A program made the position numbers and the translations under genes. Below are positions 10,582 to 21,458 of a DNA stretch of 64,000 bases, piece after piece (positions within the stretch are counted from its first letter, which is position 1; every line of letters starts with the position of its first letter). A model generated the notes under the pieces. The model did no database searches. It saw nothing but the letters and a program-made list of their open reading frames with translations, and was not told where the DNA came from. Source of the DNA: Macrolepiota albuminosa (Eukaryota; Basidiomycota; Agaricomycetes; Agaricales; Agaricaceae); assembly GCA_027475525.1 (NCBI GenBank), contig JAMWFC010000021.1, positions 124,001 through 188,000 on the forward strand, given 5' to 3'.

Positions 10582-11760
10582 CAGGTTATGGGATGCGCCA
10601 CCTGGACCTTTGAAGGAGAGGACACCACCTACAAGTATTCAGAAAACGACCCAGCAATTTAGACCTGGAAGATGCTCTAAATTGCGGAATCAACCCCAAT
10701 ATCTTCTCCACCCTAGTTTCCCATCTTCGCTCCACGACACTCGCACAGGACACCCTCATGGCTTACCTACCCTCCCACTCCTCGCACTCCCTCCTCCTCA
10801 AAACCCGCCTCACCCTCTCCAGAACCCCCCTTGACACCCTCGTTGACAGTGGCACCACAGACAACTTCATTGACGAGGCATGGTCTACCTTAGCCCCGGA
10901 ACCCGCTTAGCAACTCCCGGTCCCGGTGTGACTCTGCCTCTTCGACGGAGACGCCTCTATAGCGGAGAACATCACTCACTTTGTGTGTATGCCCGTTACT
11001 TTTGCCAGCAGGCAGACTCACATCCTCCGAATGTTGATAACCAAACTCCACTCCTCCACACCCCTGGTCTTAGGGCTCCCGTGGCTTTGAGACACCAACC
11101 CCCGCATTGATTGGCAGCGTCTCACCCTTTGCCTGACCCAGGAACTGATGCCTGACGACCAACAACTCCCCTTTGACATTCCCCACTCTCCAGACCCTAC
11201 CCTGAAGGACCTCCCAGACGGGCCCCCACCACTCCCCGGACTCCAGTCCCACTTGTCCCGATCCTTTGTCATCAATGCAAGGCTGGACGGCGTCCCAGGA
11301 CCAATATTGGCCCTCATCGACAGTGGAGCCACTAGAGTTTTCATCAGTGATGCTCTCGACCTCCCCCACGACTCCCTCGACCAGCCCCTCCACCTGCAAT
11401 GCCTCTACGGCCCCCTCCTCCTCCGGCCCCATCTAGAGGTCTCACTCAGGACACGTGACCCTGGACAACGACTATGAGTTCACCTCCAACTTCCTGGTCA
11501 CGTGACTTCACGAATCGACCCCGATGGTGCTGGGACTATCCTGGCTACGTGACACGAGCCCCAATATCAATTGGAGGACACTCACCATGACCTTCCCAGG
11601 ACCCAAAGACCAGCCCTTGACCACCGTGCACCTCCGGGCCCTAGGGGGCAACCCAATGCCCGACACCCCCAGGACGGCAGCTGCGCCTCCAATGCATACG
11701 CCACCCACGCCTGTCCGAGCCTGCAAGGCCCCTGATTGACCCCCAAACATTCCTCGGAAC
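10582..11760 (+). pseudogene. Ret-B0 protease with two retropepsin-like domains
   Basis: Two aspartic-protease signatures occur in series: LVDSGTTDNFIDEAW near 10843 and ALIDSGATRVFISDA near 11310. Each is followed by a LGLPWL/LGLSWL-type motif (11070 and 11529). The B1 homologue at 28917-29879 is an open frame with the same duplication. Here several stops (10907, 10928, 11090, 11476) break the frame. Retropepsins normally act as dimers of one-domain chains, so a two-domain chain could form a pseudo-dimer. Confidence 0.75.
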
Positions 11761-13403
11761 AAGTACAAAGGGCTGAACTACCCGGGCTGGTCTCAGACAC
11801 ACGTCAAACCTGCTCCAGCTGATGCATCTGCGACCCCAATCGACCTGAACGCACTCGACATTAGGATTATTGGAGCCGCCCCCTTCACCTGCCTCATGAA
11901 GGATGGAACCCCCACGTTTCAGCTACACACCTCGCCATCTCTCCTGGAAGAATACCTACAAGGGGACACTATCCCCCCGGAAAAGAAAACCGAGGAGCAG
12001 ATCCTCTGAGAAGTAGTTCCCCCAGGGTATCACGAGTTCGCTGATGTATTCTCTGAAGGAGATGCCAAGGAGATTCCCCCTCACCGCCCTTATAACCACA
12101 CTATCAACCTCGAGGAAGGAGCTGCCCCCCCTTTTGGCAAGGTGTATAACATGTCAGAAGTCAAACTCTGGGCCCTCAAGGACTACCTCGATGAAATGCT
12201 TGGTAAGGGATTCATCCAACCCTCCGCCTCCACTGCCGGAGCCCCGGTTCTATTTGCCAAGAAGAAGGATGGTTCGCTCTGACTTTGCGTCAACTACTGG
12301 GGACTCAATAAGATCACCAAGAAGAACTGCTATCTGCTCCCACTCATTGGCAATCTGGTCGATCGACTCCGCAGTGCCAAGGTATACACAAAAATCGATC
12401 TCCGCTCTGGCTACAACAACGTCCACATTGCCCTGGGACATGAGTGGAAAACTGCGTTTTGCACGCGGTATGGTCTGTTTGAGTACCTTGTAATGCCTTT
12501 TGGAATGACTAACTCCCCCACCACGTTCCAATACTTCATGAACAACATCTTCCACGACATGAGCGACGTTTTTGTGATTGTCTACTTGGACGACATCCTC
12601 ATCTACTCTGACTCGAAGGAGGACCACCAGAAGCATGTCCAGCAAGTCCTTGAACACCTCTGGAAGCACAACCTCCATGCCAAGCCCAAGAAGTGTTCAT
12701 TCCACACGGAAGAGGTTGAGTATCTTGGCGTCATCATATCCCCAAATGGCGTTTGCATAGACCCCACAAGGTCGAGGCCATCGTCAACTGGCCGCAACTC
12801 CGGAACGTGAAGGAAGTACAATCCTTTTTGGGTTTCGCTAACTTCTACCAGAGGTTTATAGACAACTACTCCAGTATCACAAAACCCCTCAACCGGCTCA
12901 CACGCAAGGACGTCGCCTGGAACTGAGACAGTAAGTGCCAGAGCATCTTTAACCTGCTCAAGGAGGCTTTCACAGTCGCCCCCATACCCCGGCACTACAA
13001 CCCGGCCCTCCCAATTATCCTAGAATGTGACGCCTCCAACTACGCCATCATTGGGATTCTCTCGCAGATGGGATCTGACAGTGGGGAGCCTCTCAACTAT
13101 GACATCTATAACAAGGAGCTCCTCACCATTGTCAAAGCCTTCAAACAATGGCGAGCCTACTTTGAGGGAGCTTGGCACCAGATCCAGGTCTACTCAGATC
13201 ACAACAACCTGCAGTACTTCACCATGACCAAGCAACTTAGTTGATGGCAGGCCCGATGGTCCGAGATCCTCTTGTAATATGACTCCACAATCCAGTACCG
13301 CCCGGGACAACTTGGAGCTAAACCCGATGCCCTCACCCGTTGACCGGACGTCTACCCCAAGAAGTCGTTTGAAGCAGAACGCAATGCGTTCAATCATTGC
13401 ATA
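11761..13403 (+). pseudogene. Ret-B0 reverse transcriptase and RNase H
   Basis: RT motifs are complete in order: [50 protein letters not shown], the catalytic YLDD at 12583-12594, and [11 protein letters not shown]. The connection [13 protein letters not shown] is followed by RNase H (LECDASNYAIIGIL). Stops at 12007 and 12282, a frameshift near 12770, and TGA at 12925, 13243 and 13342 plus TAA at 13275 inactivate it. The B1 3' half shows sense codons at several of these places. Confidence 0.85.
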
Positions 13404-13931
13404 GTGATCCCTCCCAAACATCTGAATACCATACTGATCTTAAACAATAAAGAAACTCTGCGCCAAATCCGCCGTGCCCCCCGAGACAAGTACTTCACCA
13501 ACCATGACTCCTGCAAACCCCCCAATGGGACTGACCGGGACCCCGCTTTCTCCTTGTCCTCCGACAAAAAACTCCTCCTCTGGGACGGCCGCATCTACAT
13601 CCCGGATCACGCCCGACTTTGCTACAATGTTCTCTGCCAACACCACGACCACAAGCTCTGGGGACACCCTGGGATACGTAAGACCCTCCAGCTTATCTCC
13701 CGGACTTACTTTTGGCCAGGGTTGAAGAAGGATGTGACCCGCTACATTCGATCATGCAAACCCTGCCTCCAGGCCAAGGTCCCCCGACACCGACCATATG
13801 GACTCCTGAAACCCCTGCTGGTTGGACAACGCCCCTGGTCCTCCATATCCCTGGACCACATCGTCGAACTCCCAGAGCGTTCGATGCCATTCTCGTTGTT
13901 GTGTGTAGACTAACCAAACAGGGCATCTTCC
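13404..13931 (+). pseudogene. Ret-B0 integrase, zinc region and start of core
   Basis: The frame carries [20 protein letters not shown] followed by YIRSCKPCLQAKVP, which is the HHCC-type zinc region. LDHIVELP then holds the first catalytic Asp. The core is cut by a 496-bp insertion directly after the codons for the ...IFLPC part. Confidence 0.8.
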
Positions 13932-13939
13932 TACCCTGT

Positions 13940-14435
13940 AAGGGCGACCTCTAGAGGCTGTGGCTCAGTCACACAGCTGGCAGAGGGAGATCCAAAGTGT
14001 ATTAGAATATATACTGACAATATCAAGGTAGCTACTCACCTGGCAGAGGGAGATCCAAAGAGAACAAGTCTAGGGATTCCCTATGCCAGGTTGGACGCTT
14101 CTGGGGCCTCTGAAGCATGGGAAACAACTGTACAGTACAACAAAACCTTAAAAACTCGAAAATTGCCTACACAAACACTTGTACAAATAAGGGGCAAACT
14201 CTGGCAAACTCTGGCTTATATAAGCGGTCTGGAAGCGGTGCTGAGTGGGCCCACACTTGTCTGAATGGTGGCTAAAGAACCAGAGCATCTCAAGGGCTGA
14301 GAGTGGTACTGACAGATAGTGTTGAAAGAATAGAAACAGTAAAATGAAATAATGTCAGAAGAAATAAGAGAATGAATGGAAGGAGAGTGAAGAGATAAGG
14401 AGTGAGAAAAGGAAGAAATGAGGAGTCCCCTGACA
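13940..14435. mobile_element. 496-bp non-autonomous insertion in B0 integrase, hAT-MITE-like
   Basis: TACCCTGT at 13932-13939 and TACCCTGC at 14436-14443 flank the insert as a near-perfect 8-bp duplication. Excising it restores the integrase order (...FLPC-H...DTALDFAWLFLEHVF). The ends are weakly inverted (AAGGGCGACCTC against CAGGGGACTCCTC on the other strand). Inside, CTGGCAGAGGGAGATCCAAAG occurs twice, 63 bases apart (13977 and 14040), and CTTATATAAG occurs near 14214. There is no coding capacity. An 8-bp duplication fits hAT transposons. A SINE was considered because of TGGCTCAGT near 13961, but no second promoter box at normal spacing was found. Confidence 0.55.
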
Positions 14436-15421
14436 TACCCTGCCACATCATGGACACCGCCCTGGACTTCGCCTGGCTGTTCCTTGAGCACGTCTTTGCC
14501 AAACACGGACTCCCAGATGACATTGTCTCTGACCGTGGCCCACTCTTTGTGTCCAAGTTTTGGACTTCCCTATGTAAGGCCCTTGAAGTAAAGACTAACC
14601 TCTCTACCGCCTACCACCCCAAAACCGATGGTCAAACCAAAAGGGTCAATCAGTCTCTCGAGCAGTACCTCCAGCTGTACGTCAACTACTTGCAGGACGA
14701 CTGGCACGCTGAGCTCCCCCTGGCCGAGTTCACCTACAACAACACGCCGCACTCTGCCACCGGGGTATCACCCTTCTTTGCCAACAAGGGATACCACCCC
14801 TGACTGACACTCTTGCTTCAGCACATCCCGTCGCATGCCGCCCACGAGGTCGCCCAGGACCTCCAATCCCTTCACGAGTTTCTCTGGGAAGAGATCGACA
14901 CTGCAAACCAGGCCTATGCAAAATACGCCAACCGGAAACAGGAAGACACCCCCGACTGGACCTCCGGGACAAAGATATGGTTAGATTGACGCCACCTCTG
15001 CACCTGCTGGCCCTCCCCAAAACTTGATCACAAGCGCCTCGGCCCGTTCAAAATTTTGAAGAAGGTCTCATCCCATGCCTACAAGATCAAGCTCCCCTCA
15101 GGACTTAAAGGCCTGCACCCGGTATTCCACGTCCGCCTCCTGGAACAACACCCCCCGGATCCCTTCTCCAAACAACGGCCCAAACCCCCTCCCCTAGTCA
15201 AGGTCAAGGACAAGTACCACTATGAGGTTGAAGACATCCTCGACTCCTGGAATATCCATAGACGACCCCACTTCCTTGTACGGTGGAAGGAATACGGCCT
15301 GGAGGACGACACTTGGGAACCGCGCCAAAACCTCAAAGGCACCCTCGACAAACTCCAGGACTTCCAGCAGGGGCACCCAGAAAACAACCTTCCCGGGTGC
15401 AGGACTCACAGACGGCAGTAG
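14436..15421 (+). pseudogene. Ret-B0 integrase core and chromodomain
   Basis: SDRGPLFVSKFWTSL has the second catalytic Asp, and HPKTDGQTKRVNQSLEQ covers the Glu region (here K replaces E in the usual TERVNQ). The GPF-like linker KRLGPFKILKKV follows. A clear chromodomain lies at about 15215-15375 (YEVEDILDS, HFLVRWKEYG, DDTWEPRQNL). TGA at 14803 and 14988 interrupt it; the first stands where B1 has CGA. Confidence 0.85.
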
Positions 15422-15706
15422 TGGGCATAACTCCCGCCTCTGGGCTCAGTAGGGATTCAACTCCTATGTATACTTTCTGTTTTCCCTTTCTAGATCTTAC
15501 TCCCTTTTAGTACTGTTTCACAGTAGTGTCCCGGAGTCTGGGCAAGGTGCTCTTTCTGGTTTTTTTTGCCCCCTTACTCACACTACCCTTTGACCCCAGG
15601 AAACCAAGTATATACATTTTTCTATAAGTACATTATTCTACAAGTTAGCGGTAACAGGGAACAAAATGGACAAAAAAAAATGACAAGAAAACACAATATG
15701 CCGCCC
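15422..15706. other. Region between convergent B0 pol and antisense gene
   Basis: It is T- and A-rich with a short block shared with B1 (see 5847). No gene, RNA or repeat is recognised in these 285 bases. Confidence 0.5.
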
Positions 15707-16041
15707 CTAACGCTGGGGCCCCAAACCGGAACTCCCCTCGCCATCCCCTCCCCTTGGCCAACCCCGGAAATCCTCCCCCATCCCCTCTGGACCATGCTCC
15801 CACCAAAATTCCTTGGCCAGCAGATCCCAGGACGGGAGGGGCTCGCCCTCATCCAGCACGCACTCAAACCAGGATCCCGGGGCAGGCACATTCCTCCACC
15901 AGTGTGCAACCACCAGCTGCCCCAGGAGATCGAGGCTGCGCTCCACCCTGGGGGTTGTCACCTCTGGGCGCTGCCCCTCCTGCAGCGCAGCGAGTGCCGC
16001 AGCAGCCCCATCCAGGAGCAGACAGTGCTCCTGGGCCCAGC

Positions 16042-16086
16042 CTGGAGACGTTAGCAAAAGAGGTGAGCAAGTGACAGGGGACTCAC
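16042..16086 (-). other. Intron 3 of the antisense gene (B0)
   Basis: 45 nt with GTGAGT donor, GCTAAC branch site 11 bases before the end, and TCCAG acceptor. Confidence 0.7.
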
Positions 16087-16853
16087 TCAAGGACGCCATG
16101 CATGTGATCACCACATTGCGGCGCAGCCCCTCCATCAACTCCTGTCCCGAGGGGATCCTCTCTGGGATTCCCACTCCCTGCCCCAGCCTTGCCCACAACG
16201 TCTCCAACTCAGCCTCCACTTTCCCCCAGGTGACCCTGGCCTCCTCCAGGTCCCAGATCATCGCCTCCTGACCCTCCTCCAGGTCCCTCCCGGCCACCGC
16301 CTCCTCCCTCACCCCCTCCCTGTGACTCCCCTGCTTCCACCTGGCCCACTCCTGCAGGACCCCGACTTCATCAGCTAGGAGTCCCCCAGACAGGAGGAAG
16401 AATGCCGCTGGGAATAGGCATGGGAGAGAGACCGGAGATGGGGTCTCCAGGGGCAGACATGCTCTCTTGGAGGGCCCTGGAGAGGAACTGGGTAATGCCT
16501 GCCTCTTCTCTTTGTCAGGGCACCCCCCACAACCCTCATGGCTGCCGGTCCCAGCCCGGGTTGCCCAACGCATGATCAGGACCACGGGGCGACCCCGGCC
16601 CCCGACCCCCCACTGGGCGCCTCTGCAGGTGCTGCAGGCACCTCCCCCATGGGCTCCACCACCCAATCCCGCTTCTCAACCCCCCCAGCAGCCACCCCTG
16701 CTCCTGGAAGACACAACGCGCCCTCCACAGCGCCGACATGGAACACTGCTCGTGGTTGAGGTGGCAGGCCTCACACACAGACGTATCCCGGCAGGACAAG
16801 GGGCCCAGAACCTCGAACAAGCAGGGGACCACTTGTCGGGCGCAGTGCAAGTA

Positions 16854-16899
16854 CTGCACCAAAGTCAGCAAGGAAGACCAGAGGTAGGAGACCACTCAC
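16854..16899 (-). other. Intron 2 of the antisense gene (B0)
   Basis: 46 nt, GTGAGT donor, CTGAC branch-like site, GCAG acceptor. It has the same length and position as in B1 (7366-7411). Confidence 0.75.
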
Positions 16900-16927
16900 C
16901 GGTCCATTGCTCACGTACCAGGCATGG

Positions 16928-17118
16928 TGAAACAAAGTCAAGTTTTGCTTAGCCTTACAGTCACACCAACAGAACCAGATCGATAGTCAATTCTAGTACT
17001 ACAAAGTATGACAGTAAAATTGGCTGCCTTATGTAAGGCAGCCAGCATGTATGTAGAGTAATAATAATTAATTAATATAAGTGTATATTGATTAATTAAC
17101 TAAGTATAATATGTTACA
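16928..17118 (-). repeat. Ret-A 3' LTR of the older copy (in A2), 191 bp
   Basis: It has the same ends and palindrome as the other A LTRs but differs at about fourteen sites, including GTTTTGC against GTATAGGG. Its outer flank CATGG is B0 sequence. Confidence 0.93.
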
Positions 17119-17120
17119 TG

Positions 17121-17148
17121 CCCCCCTTTGAGACTGGTAACCAGTCTC
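17121..17148 (-). promoter_or_regulatory. Polypurine tract and adjoining hairpin (A2)
   Basis: On the minus strand AAAGGGGGG lies two bases before the LTR and is preceded by a stem GAGACTGGT/ACCAGTCTC (17130-17148). Confidence 0.75.
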
Positions 17149-17309
17149 GATGTAAGGAGAGACACTTTTTGTCCAGGTCACTACTTAAGTCAATGTGGAG
17201 GAACACTGGTCCTCCACGGCTCAAAAATGTCCAAGTCATCTGTCAAAAAATACAACGCCGACGTTAACCGACAGTATGAATTGAAAAGGAGATGAGCCGC
17301 CTACGATAA

Positions 17310-20070
17310 TTACGCAGACGGCGGACACGACAACTCGTGAGCCGTATCAATCCTCATCTCAGTGTCGACGTTAACCGAGGATGATGAGGCGATGGGACCC
17401 GACAATGTTGAGGCTGTAGGAGCCTGAACTGACGTGGAAGGGTGTGACAGAGAGGGGGGATATGGCCCGTGTCGAGAACATCGTTGCCACAAATCTCGAC
17501 GGTTGGGGTTCATCCCAACAGGATAGTATAGGCCACTGTCAAGGTACTCGTGACCTTGAGATGATTCTCGGGCGAGCAATGCGTGAAGACGAATCATATC
17601 GTCATCTGTGGGCAGTCACCAGTCGTCCCACCACGCGATGGCCAGGGGCTCTCCATAAATGTCCAGTCGACAATGACGTTCATTGTCGACATCGCGGAAC
17701 TGATCAATGGAGGCAGTGGCCGCAAGAAACTGATTTTCGAGGTAGACCACGCCGAAGGTATAGGCGTGATCTACCCATTCTACAGGTACACGGTTGGCTA
17801 TCATAGCCCGAAGCACGTCAGCATTGGTTATGTTGACAGCGTTAGCCGCGTCGAAGTATGGGGGCCGGAACTGGACATTAGTCCAGCTCATTGGTACGAA
17901 GGGCGTGCTAGGATTGGCGGCGTCGTAATCTGCGACCGCCTCTCAATACAGTCCAGGACACGCAATAATCAAGGCCAACAGCCTTGCAAAGCGTCCTCAC
18001 GCTCTTCCCGAGGGAGACAGTCCACGGATAAGGGCGTGGCCCAAAAGAGTACACCAGTGAATGCGATACGCTCGATCCACTGCAATGCCATACATGGAGT
18101 TCATCATTCCTGGTCGACAGAAGTAAAGTACATTCTGCGCCAGCTTGTCCAGATCGAAGGTGAAATGTACACCTTCGGAATCAAACCCGGTAAGCGTGAA
18201 AAACGGTCTCCTGGCTCGGTTCTTCCATTGCAGGTATCCGTCGGGGGTCGGCATGACCACGATGTTCATGTGGCGCGACGAAAGGTCTAGAGGGGGCGAA
18301 ATGTGTTCGTACTCTGGTGTACACACCAGAGCCATCGTCCTATTCCTCAGTGTAGTATAATAGTTAATACTGATGCGCTGAAACTCACGCAACAGGTAGT
18401 AGGCTTCAGTGCGCATCGCCACTGACTTGAACTTGTTCTGCGAGAGCTCATAGAGCTTTCGCAACTGCTGGGGATTCATTGGAAATCCCCTCCATACCAC
18501 CCAGTCCAACTCCTTCAAGGTATGATAGTACCTCTCTCCTTTCTCTTCCTCGTGTGTTTTTGCGGCCAAGGCTTCATCGCTCACAAATACCATATTTGTG
18601 AGTCGGGAGTAGTAAAAGTGGCGGTCGAGTGCCCCGCCGTAGAACCAATTTGACCGCTCCACCGATGTCCCGCTGATGAACACACCTAGGCCATCAGGAA
18701 TACGGCCTGTGGCCTGCTCCTCCTGGTCTTTGTTGACCTTTGTCTGCCAGGCAGCCTCATGATTCATCCTGGCCTCTCTCTTGCGTTTTTTGTCTAAACG
18801 CACTCGGCGTTTAGCGGGGGTCTCTCCTTCTGAGGGGGTCTCGTATGACGACTCCCCGTAATCACTCCCATCGCTTGGTTCATCCAGACCGAGTGCCGCT
18901 AACAACAGGAGTTGCCCTTCTACTTCGGCGTCCATTCTCGTGTCCTTTATGGGGACCGCGGACACATACGCTCGCAGTGGTGCCTCAAACTGCACCACTG
19001 CTCCGAACCGCATTACCACTCTGTCTGCTCCTCGAGGGACATCTGCTCCAAACTCCACTTCCGACAGGACCACCTCATCCTGCCGCTTCATCCCTGACTG
19101 CTGGGAGGGCGCATGTGTTGACGAGGACAATCCTCGTAAACTTGTGTCATCCTCCCTGAGCTCGTCGTGTAACTTGGATGGAAGCGGAGTGAGTTCTCCA
19201 GACTCCCGTACTTCAACCTCCGGTACTGCATCCCGTGCTCTGAGGCGTTTTGCCTCAGGTTGCTCTCCCGATGACGATGGACACTTCTTCATAGCATTCG
19301 TGAATGTTTTGATTGTGTTGTCGTTACGCTGCTGCAGCATAATGATCTCATTGAGCAGGCCCGTAATCACCACCTAAGCCACCGGATCTGCCAAAAATGC
19401 GGACTCCGGTGGCACTCGCTGGCCGGCAGATATGAGGCGTCTCCAGACTGCCTCTGCCTGAGGGTCCAACATCTCCGACGGTGTTCCGATTTCTTTTCCT
19501 TTTCCTTTCTCTGCGTACAAGAAGCGCCGCAGAGATGGGAGGCCCGTCGAGGCGGTGTTCGAGGTCGGAGTTGACCTCGATTTTGTGTCCTCGCTGCCAG
19601 CTCATCCTGTCTGCGCCCAACCATTTCCTGAGGCCCGCCTCCTCATGCCCCAGTACTCCTCAGAGGCGATCGCCTCCGGTCTCTTCTATACGTCTCTCGC
19701 AGGGGCGGCGTCCTTTCTCGCTGTCGTCAAGGTTGCACCACCTCGCTCTTTACTTGCTGTTGATGCCCCGCATCATCGTCCACGTCCATGGGTGCTACCT
19801 GTGGCACAGTTAGTGCTTTCTCATCTGAAAGGAGTGTACTTGCACTCTGGGTCTGTGTCTGCTGCATCGGCATTGGCATTCCCCACATAACCTGTCCCCC
19901 CATCTGCTGTCCAGGACCAGCTGGTCCTGGGAAGTACGGCATCTGGAAGAACGGTGGATAAAACTGTGGAGGTTGTCCAAATTGGGCTGGGTTCTGCCCA
20001 AACTGGGACACCACTGGATACGACACCACAGTCGGCGTTGTTACAGGCTGCTGATTGTTTTGCTGGGGGC
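17310..20070 (-). pseudogene. Ret-A ORF3, degraded and 5'-truncated (A2)
   Basis: It is homologous to the A1 ORF3 along its length: the QFGQNPAQFGQPPQF region near 19970, a long middle frame at 17997-19373, and C-terminal blocks VEWVDHAYTFGVVYL and NPNRRDLWQR. It supplies the sense codon at the A1 nonsense site (QFRPPYFD near 17850). Stops and frameshifts (near 17600, 17900 and 19370) split it. A deletion with GGATC microhomology near 20071-20076 fuses the post-pol spacer to the middle of the N-terminal region, removing the start codon. No product is expected. Confidence 0.8.
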
Positions 20071-20111
20071 GATCCGACTGATCTGGCCTACATCTTATCA
20101 GTGCCATCAGT

Positions 20112-21458
20112 CTAAGCACGTGGGCGCTTAGCAAGCTGATTTGGGCGCTTCACACCCTGCAGTTCTAAGTACCAATCCAACGCTGCCAACTTGGCACATG
20201 TGTGGTACGACTCCCATGTCATATCACCCACACTCCATCGCACCTCGAATTCGAGGTGCATTCCTTCCTGCCACCGATGGCCCAGGATGTCCTCGACGAA
20301 CCATTCTTGTTTGTCACTGGCACCGAAATCATATGGCTCAGGAGTCACCCGATTAGGGAACATAGCATCATTGTTTGCGTTATACCGCCTAAGTAACGAT
20401 ACGTGGAACTTAGGCACAATCTGACATGCTTGCAGAGCTGCAGGCAGCTCCAGAACATAGTTCGACATGCTTGGTTCCGCGACCAAGACTCTGTATGGTC
20501 CAATGAATTTTGGACACAGCTTTCTCGCTCTTCCTTTCAGAAGATTCAAGTTCTCCATTGACAAGTACACTAACGTCCCAGGCGTTAGTTCTGGTTCCTC
20601 ACTTCGCCTATCATTTGCATGTCGTGCCTGTATAACACGCACGGCAATGATAGCATCGTGTGCATTGGCTAGATTCTCCAATGCTTGCCGTGCAAAGTCC
20701 TTCACCCCCTTGTGAACGACTCCATCCATCCATAGTTCGTGCAGCATGGAGGGCATGTACCCTCCATTGAGCTCGAATGGCGCATATTTCGTGGTCTCTG
20801 ACACACTTGCGTTGATTGCAAACTCGGTTAGCGGTATCCTGTCTACCCAGTCGCGTTGGTCTGGTCGGACCACCGTACAAAAGATCTGAGCAATACTTCT
20901 ATTCGCTCGCTCTGTCTGTCCATCCGTCTGCGGATGAAACGATGTAGACATGAGCAACTTAGCTCCCAAGAGCTTGTGGAGTTCTCGCCACCAATGAGAC
21001 GTAAACTTTGTGTCTTGATTGCTCACAATCGAACTTGGAAGGCCATGTAGCCTTACAATCTCCTTCAAGTAGATCCAGGATAATGCGGACGCAGTAATGG
21101 TTGTGTGCACCGGTATCAAGTGCACCATACTAGTCATTCGGCAAATAACCACCCAAAGGTAGTTATAACCTTTGGACTCAGGGAATGGACCAACAAAGTC
21201 CATCCCAATGGAGTCCCACGGCTTCGTCGGAATGGGCAAGGAATGCAACTTCCCTGCTGGCTTCCTATTGCTGGTCTTTGACCGCTGGCAGGCCTCGCAG
21301 GTCTGACAGAACTGCATCACTTCTTTCTGCATCTGAGGCCACCAGTACCATTGCCTCAGGTATTCCAGTGTTTTGTTGGTCCCAAAGTGACCAACAACCT
21401 CATGTGCTTGAGTGACGACCTGCGTGATTAATGTTTGATCGCGTGGTAAGCACACCAT
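20112..21458 (-). CDS. Ret-A integrase with chromo-like tail (A2), catalytic Asp replaced
   Basis: The 448-codon open segment starts before the zinc region (HEVVGHFGTNKTLEYLRQW, CQTCEAC). It runs through the core (GMDFVGPFPESKG; HPQTDGQTERANRS) to the GPY-like linker and chromo-like tail ending KRPRA. The second catalytic Asp, in the motif SDRDSKF in copies C and D, is Asn here (SNQDTKF; codon at 21018-21020). Both changed codons (GAT CGG/CGT type to AAT CAA) fit CpG-to-CpA transitions. Strand transfer should be abolished if read as is. A TGA separates it from the RNase H frame. Confidence 0.88.
   Translation of the reverse strand: MVCLPRDQTLITQVVTQAHEVVGHFGTNKTLEYLRQWYWWPQMQKEVMQFCQTCEACQRSKTSNRKPAGKLHSLPIPTKPWDSIGMDFVGPFPESKGYNYLWVVICRMTSMVHLIPVHTTITASALSWIYLKEIVRLHGLPSSIVSNQDTKFTSHWWRELHKLLGAKLLMSTSFHPQTDGQTERANRSIAQIFCTVVRPDQRDWVDRIPLTEFAINASVSETTKYAPFELNGGYMPSMLHELWMDGVVHKGVKDFARQALENLANAHDAIIAVRVIQARHANDRRSEEPELTPGTLVYLSMENLNLLKGRARKLCPKFIGPYRVLVAEPSMSNYVLELPAALQACQIVPKFHVSLLRRYNANNDAMFPNRVTPEPYDFGASDKQEWFVEDILGHRWQEGMHLEFEVRWSVGDMTWESYHTCAKLAALDWYLELQGVKRPNQLAKRPRA

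Larger units (their letters stand above)
8836..16927 (+). mobile_element. Ret-B0 main part (gag to antisense gene)
   Basis: This is the continuation of the B0 5' end that lies at 41901-43488 on the minus strand; Ret-C sits between the two parts. The right end is cut by the Ret-A 3' LTR at 16928 (flank CATGG), so the B0 3' LTR is not in the window. Confidence 0.88.
15707..16927 (-). pseudogene. Antisense spliced gene of Ret-B0, 5'-truncated by Ret-A
   Basis: It is homologous to the B1 antisense gene. The cysteine cluster (YLHCARQVVPC, then CEACHLNHEQC) lies at about 16740-16853. A 46-nt intron (16854-16899; GTGAGT, CTGAC, GCAG) ends exactly before it. A coiled-coil-like part (VREEAVAGRDLEEGQEAM), a 45-nt intron (16042-16086; GTGAGT, GCTAAC, CCAG) and the conserved C-terminal block (VVAHWWRN, GEPLPSWD) follow. 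The downstream 319-codon frame is open even through intron 3, because 45 is a multiple of three. A frame change lies between the cysteine part and the coiled coil. The N-terminal exon would lie beyond the A insertion. Confidence 0.72.

Noticed and set aside
13961..14090. tRNA-derived SINE or tRNA gene in the B0 insertion
   Set aside because: TGGCTCAGT resembles a D-arm, but no cloverleaf can be folded, the possible second promoter box is too far away, and the 8-bp duplication fits a DNA transposon better.
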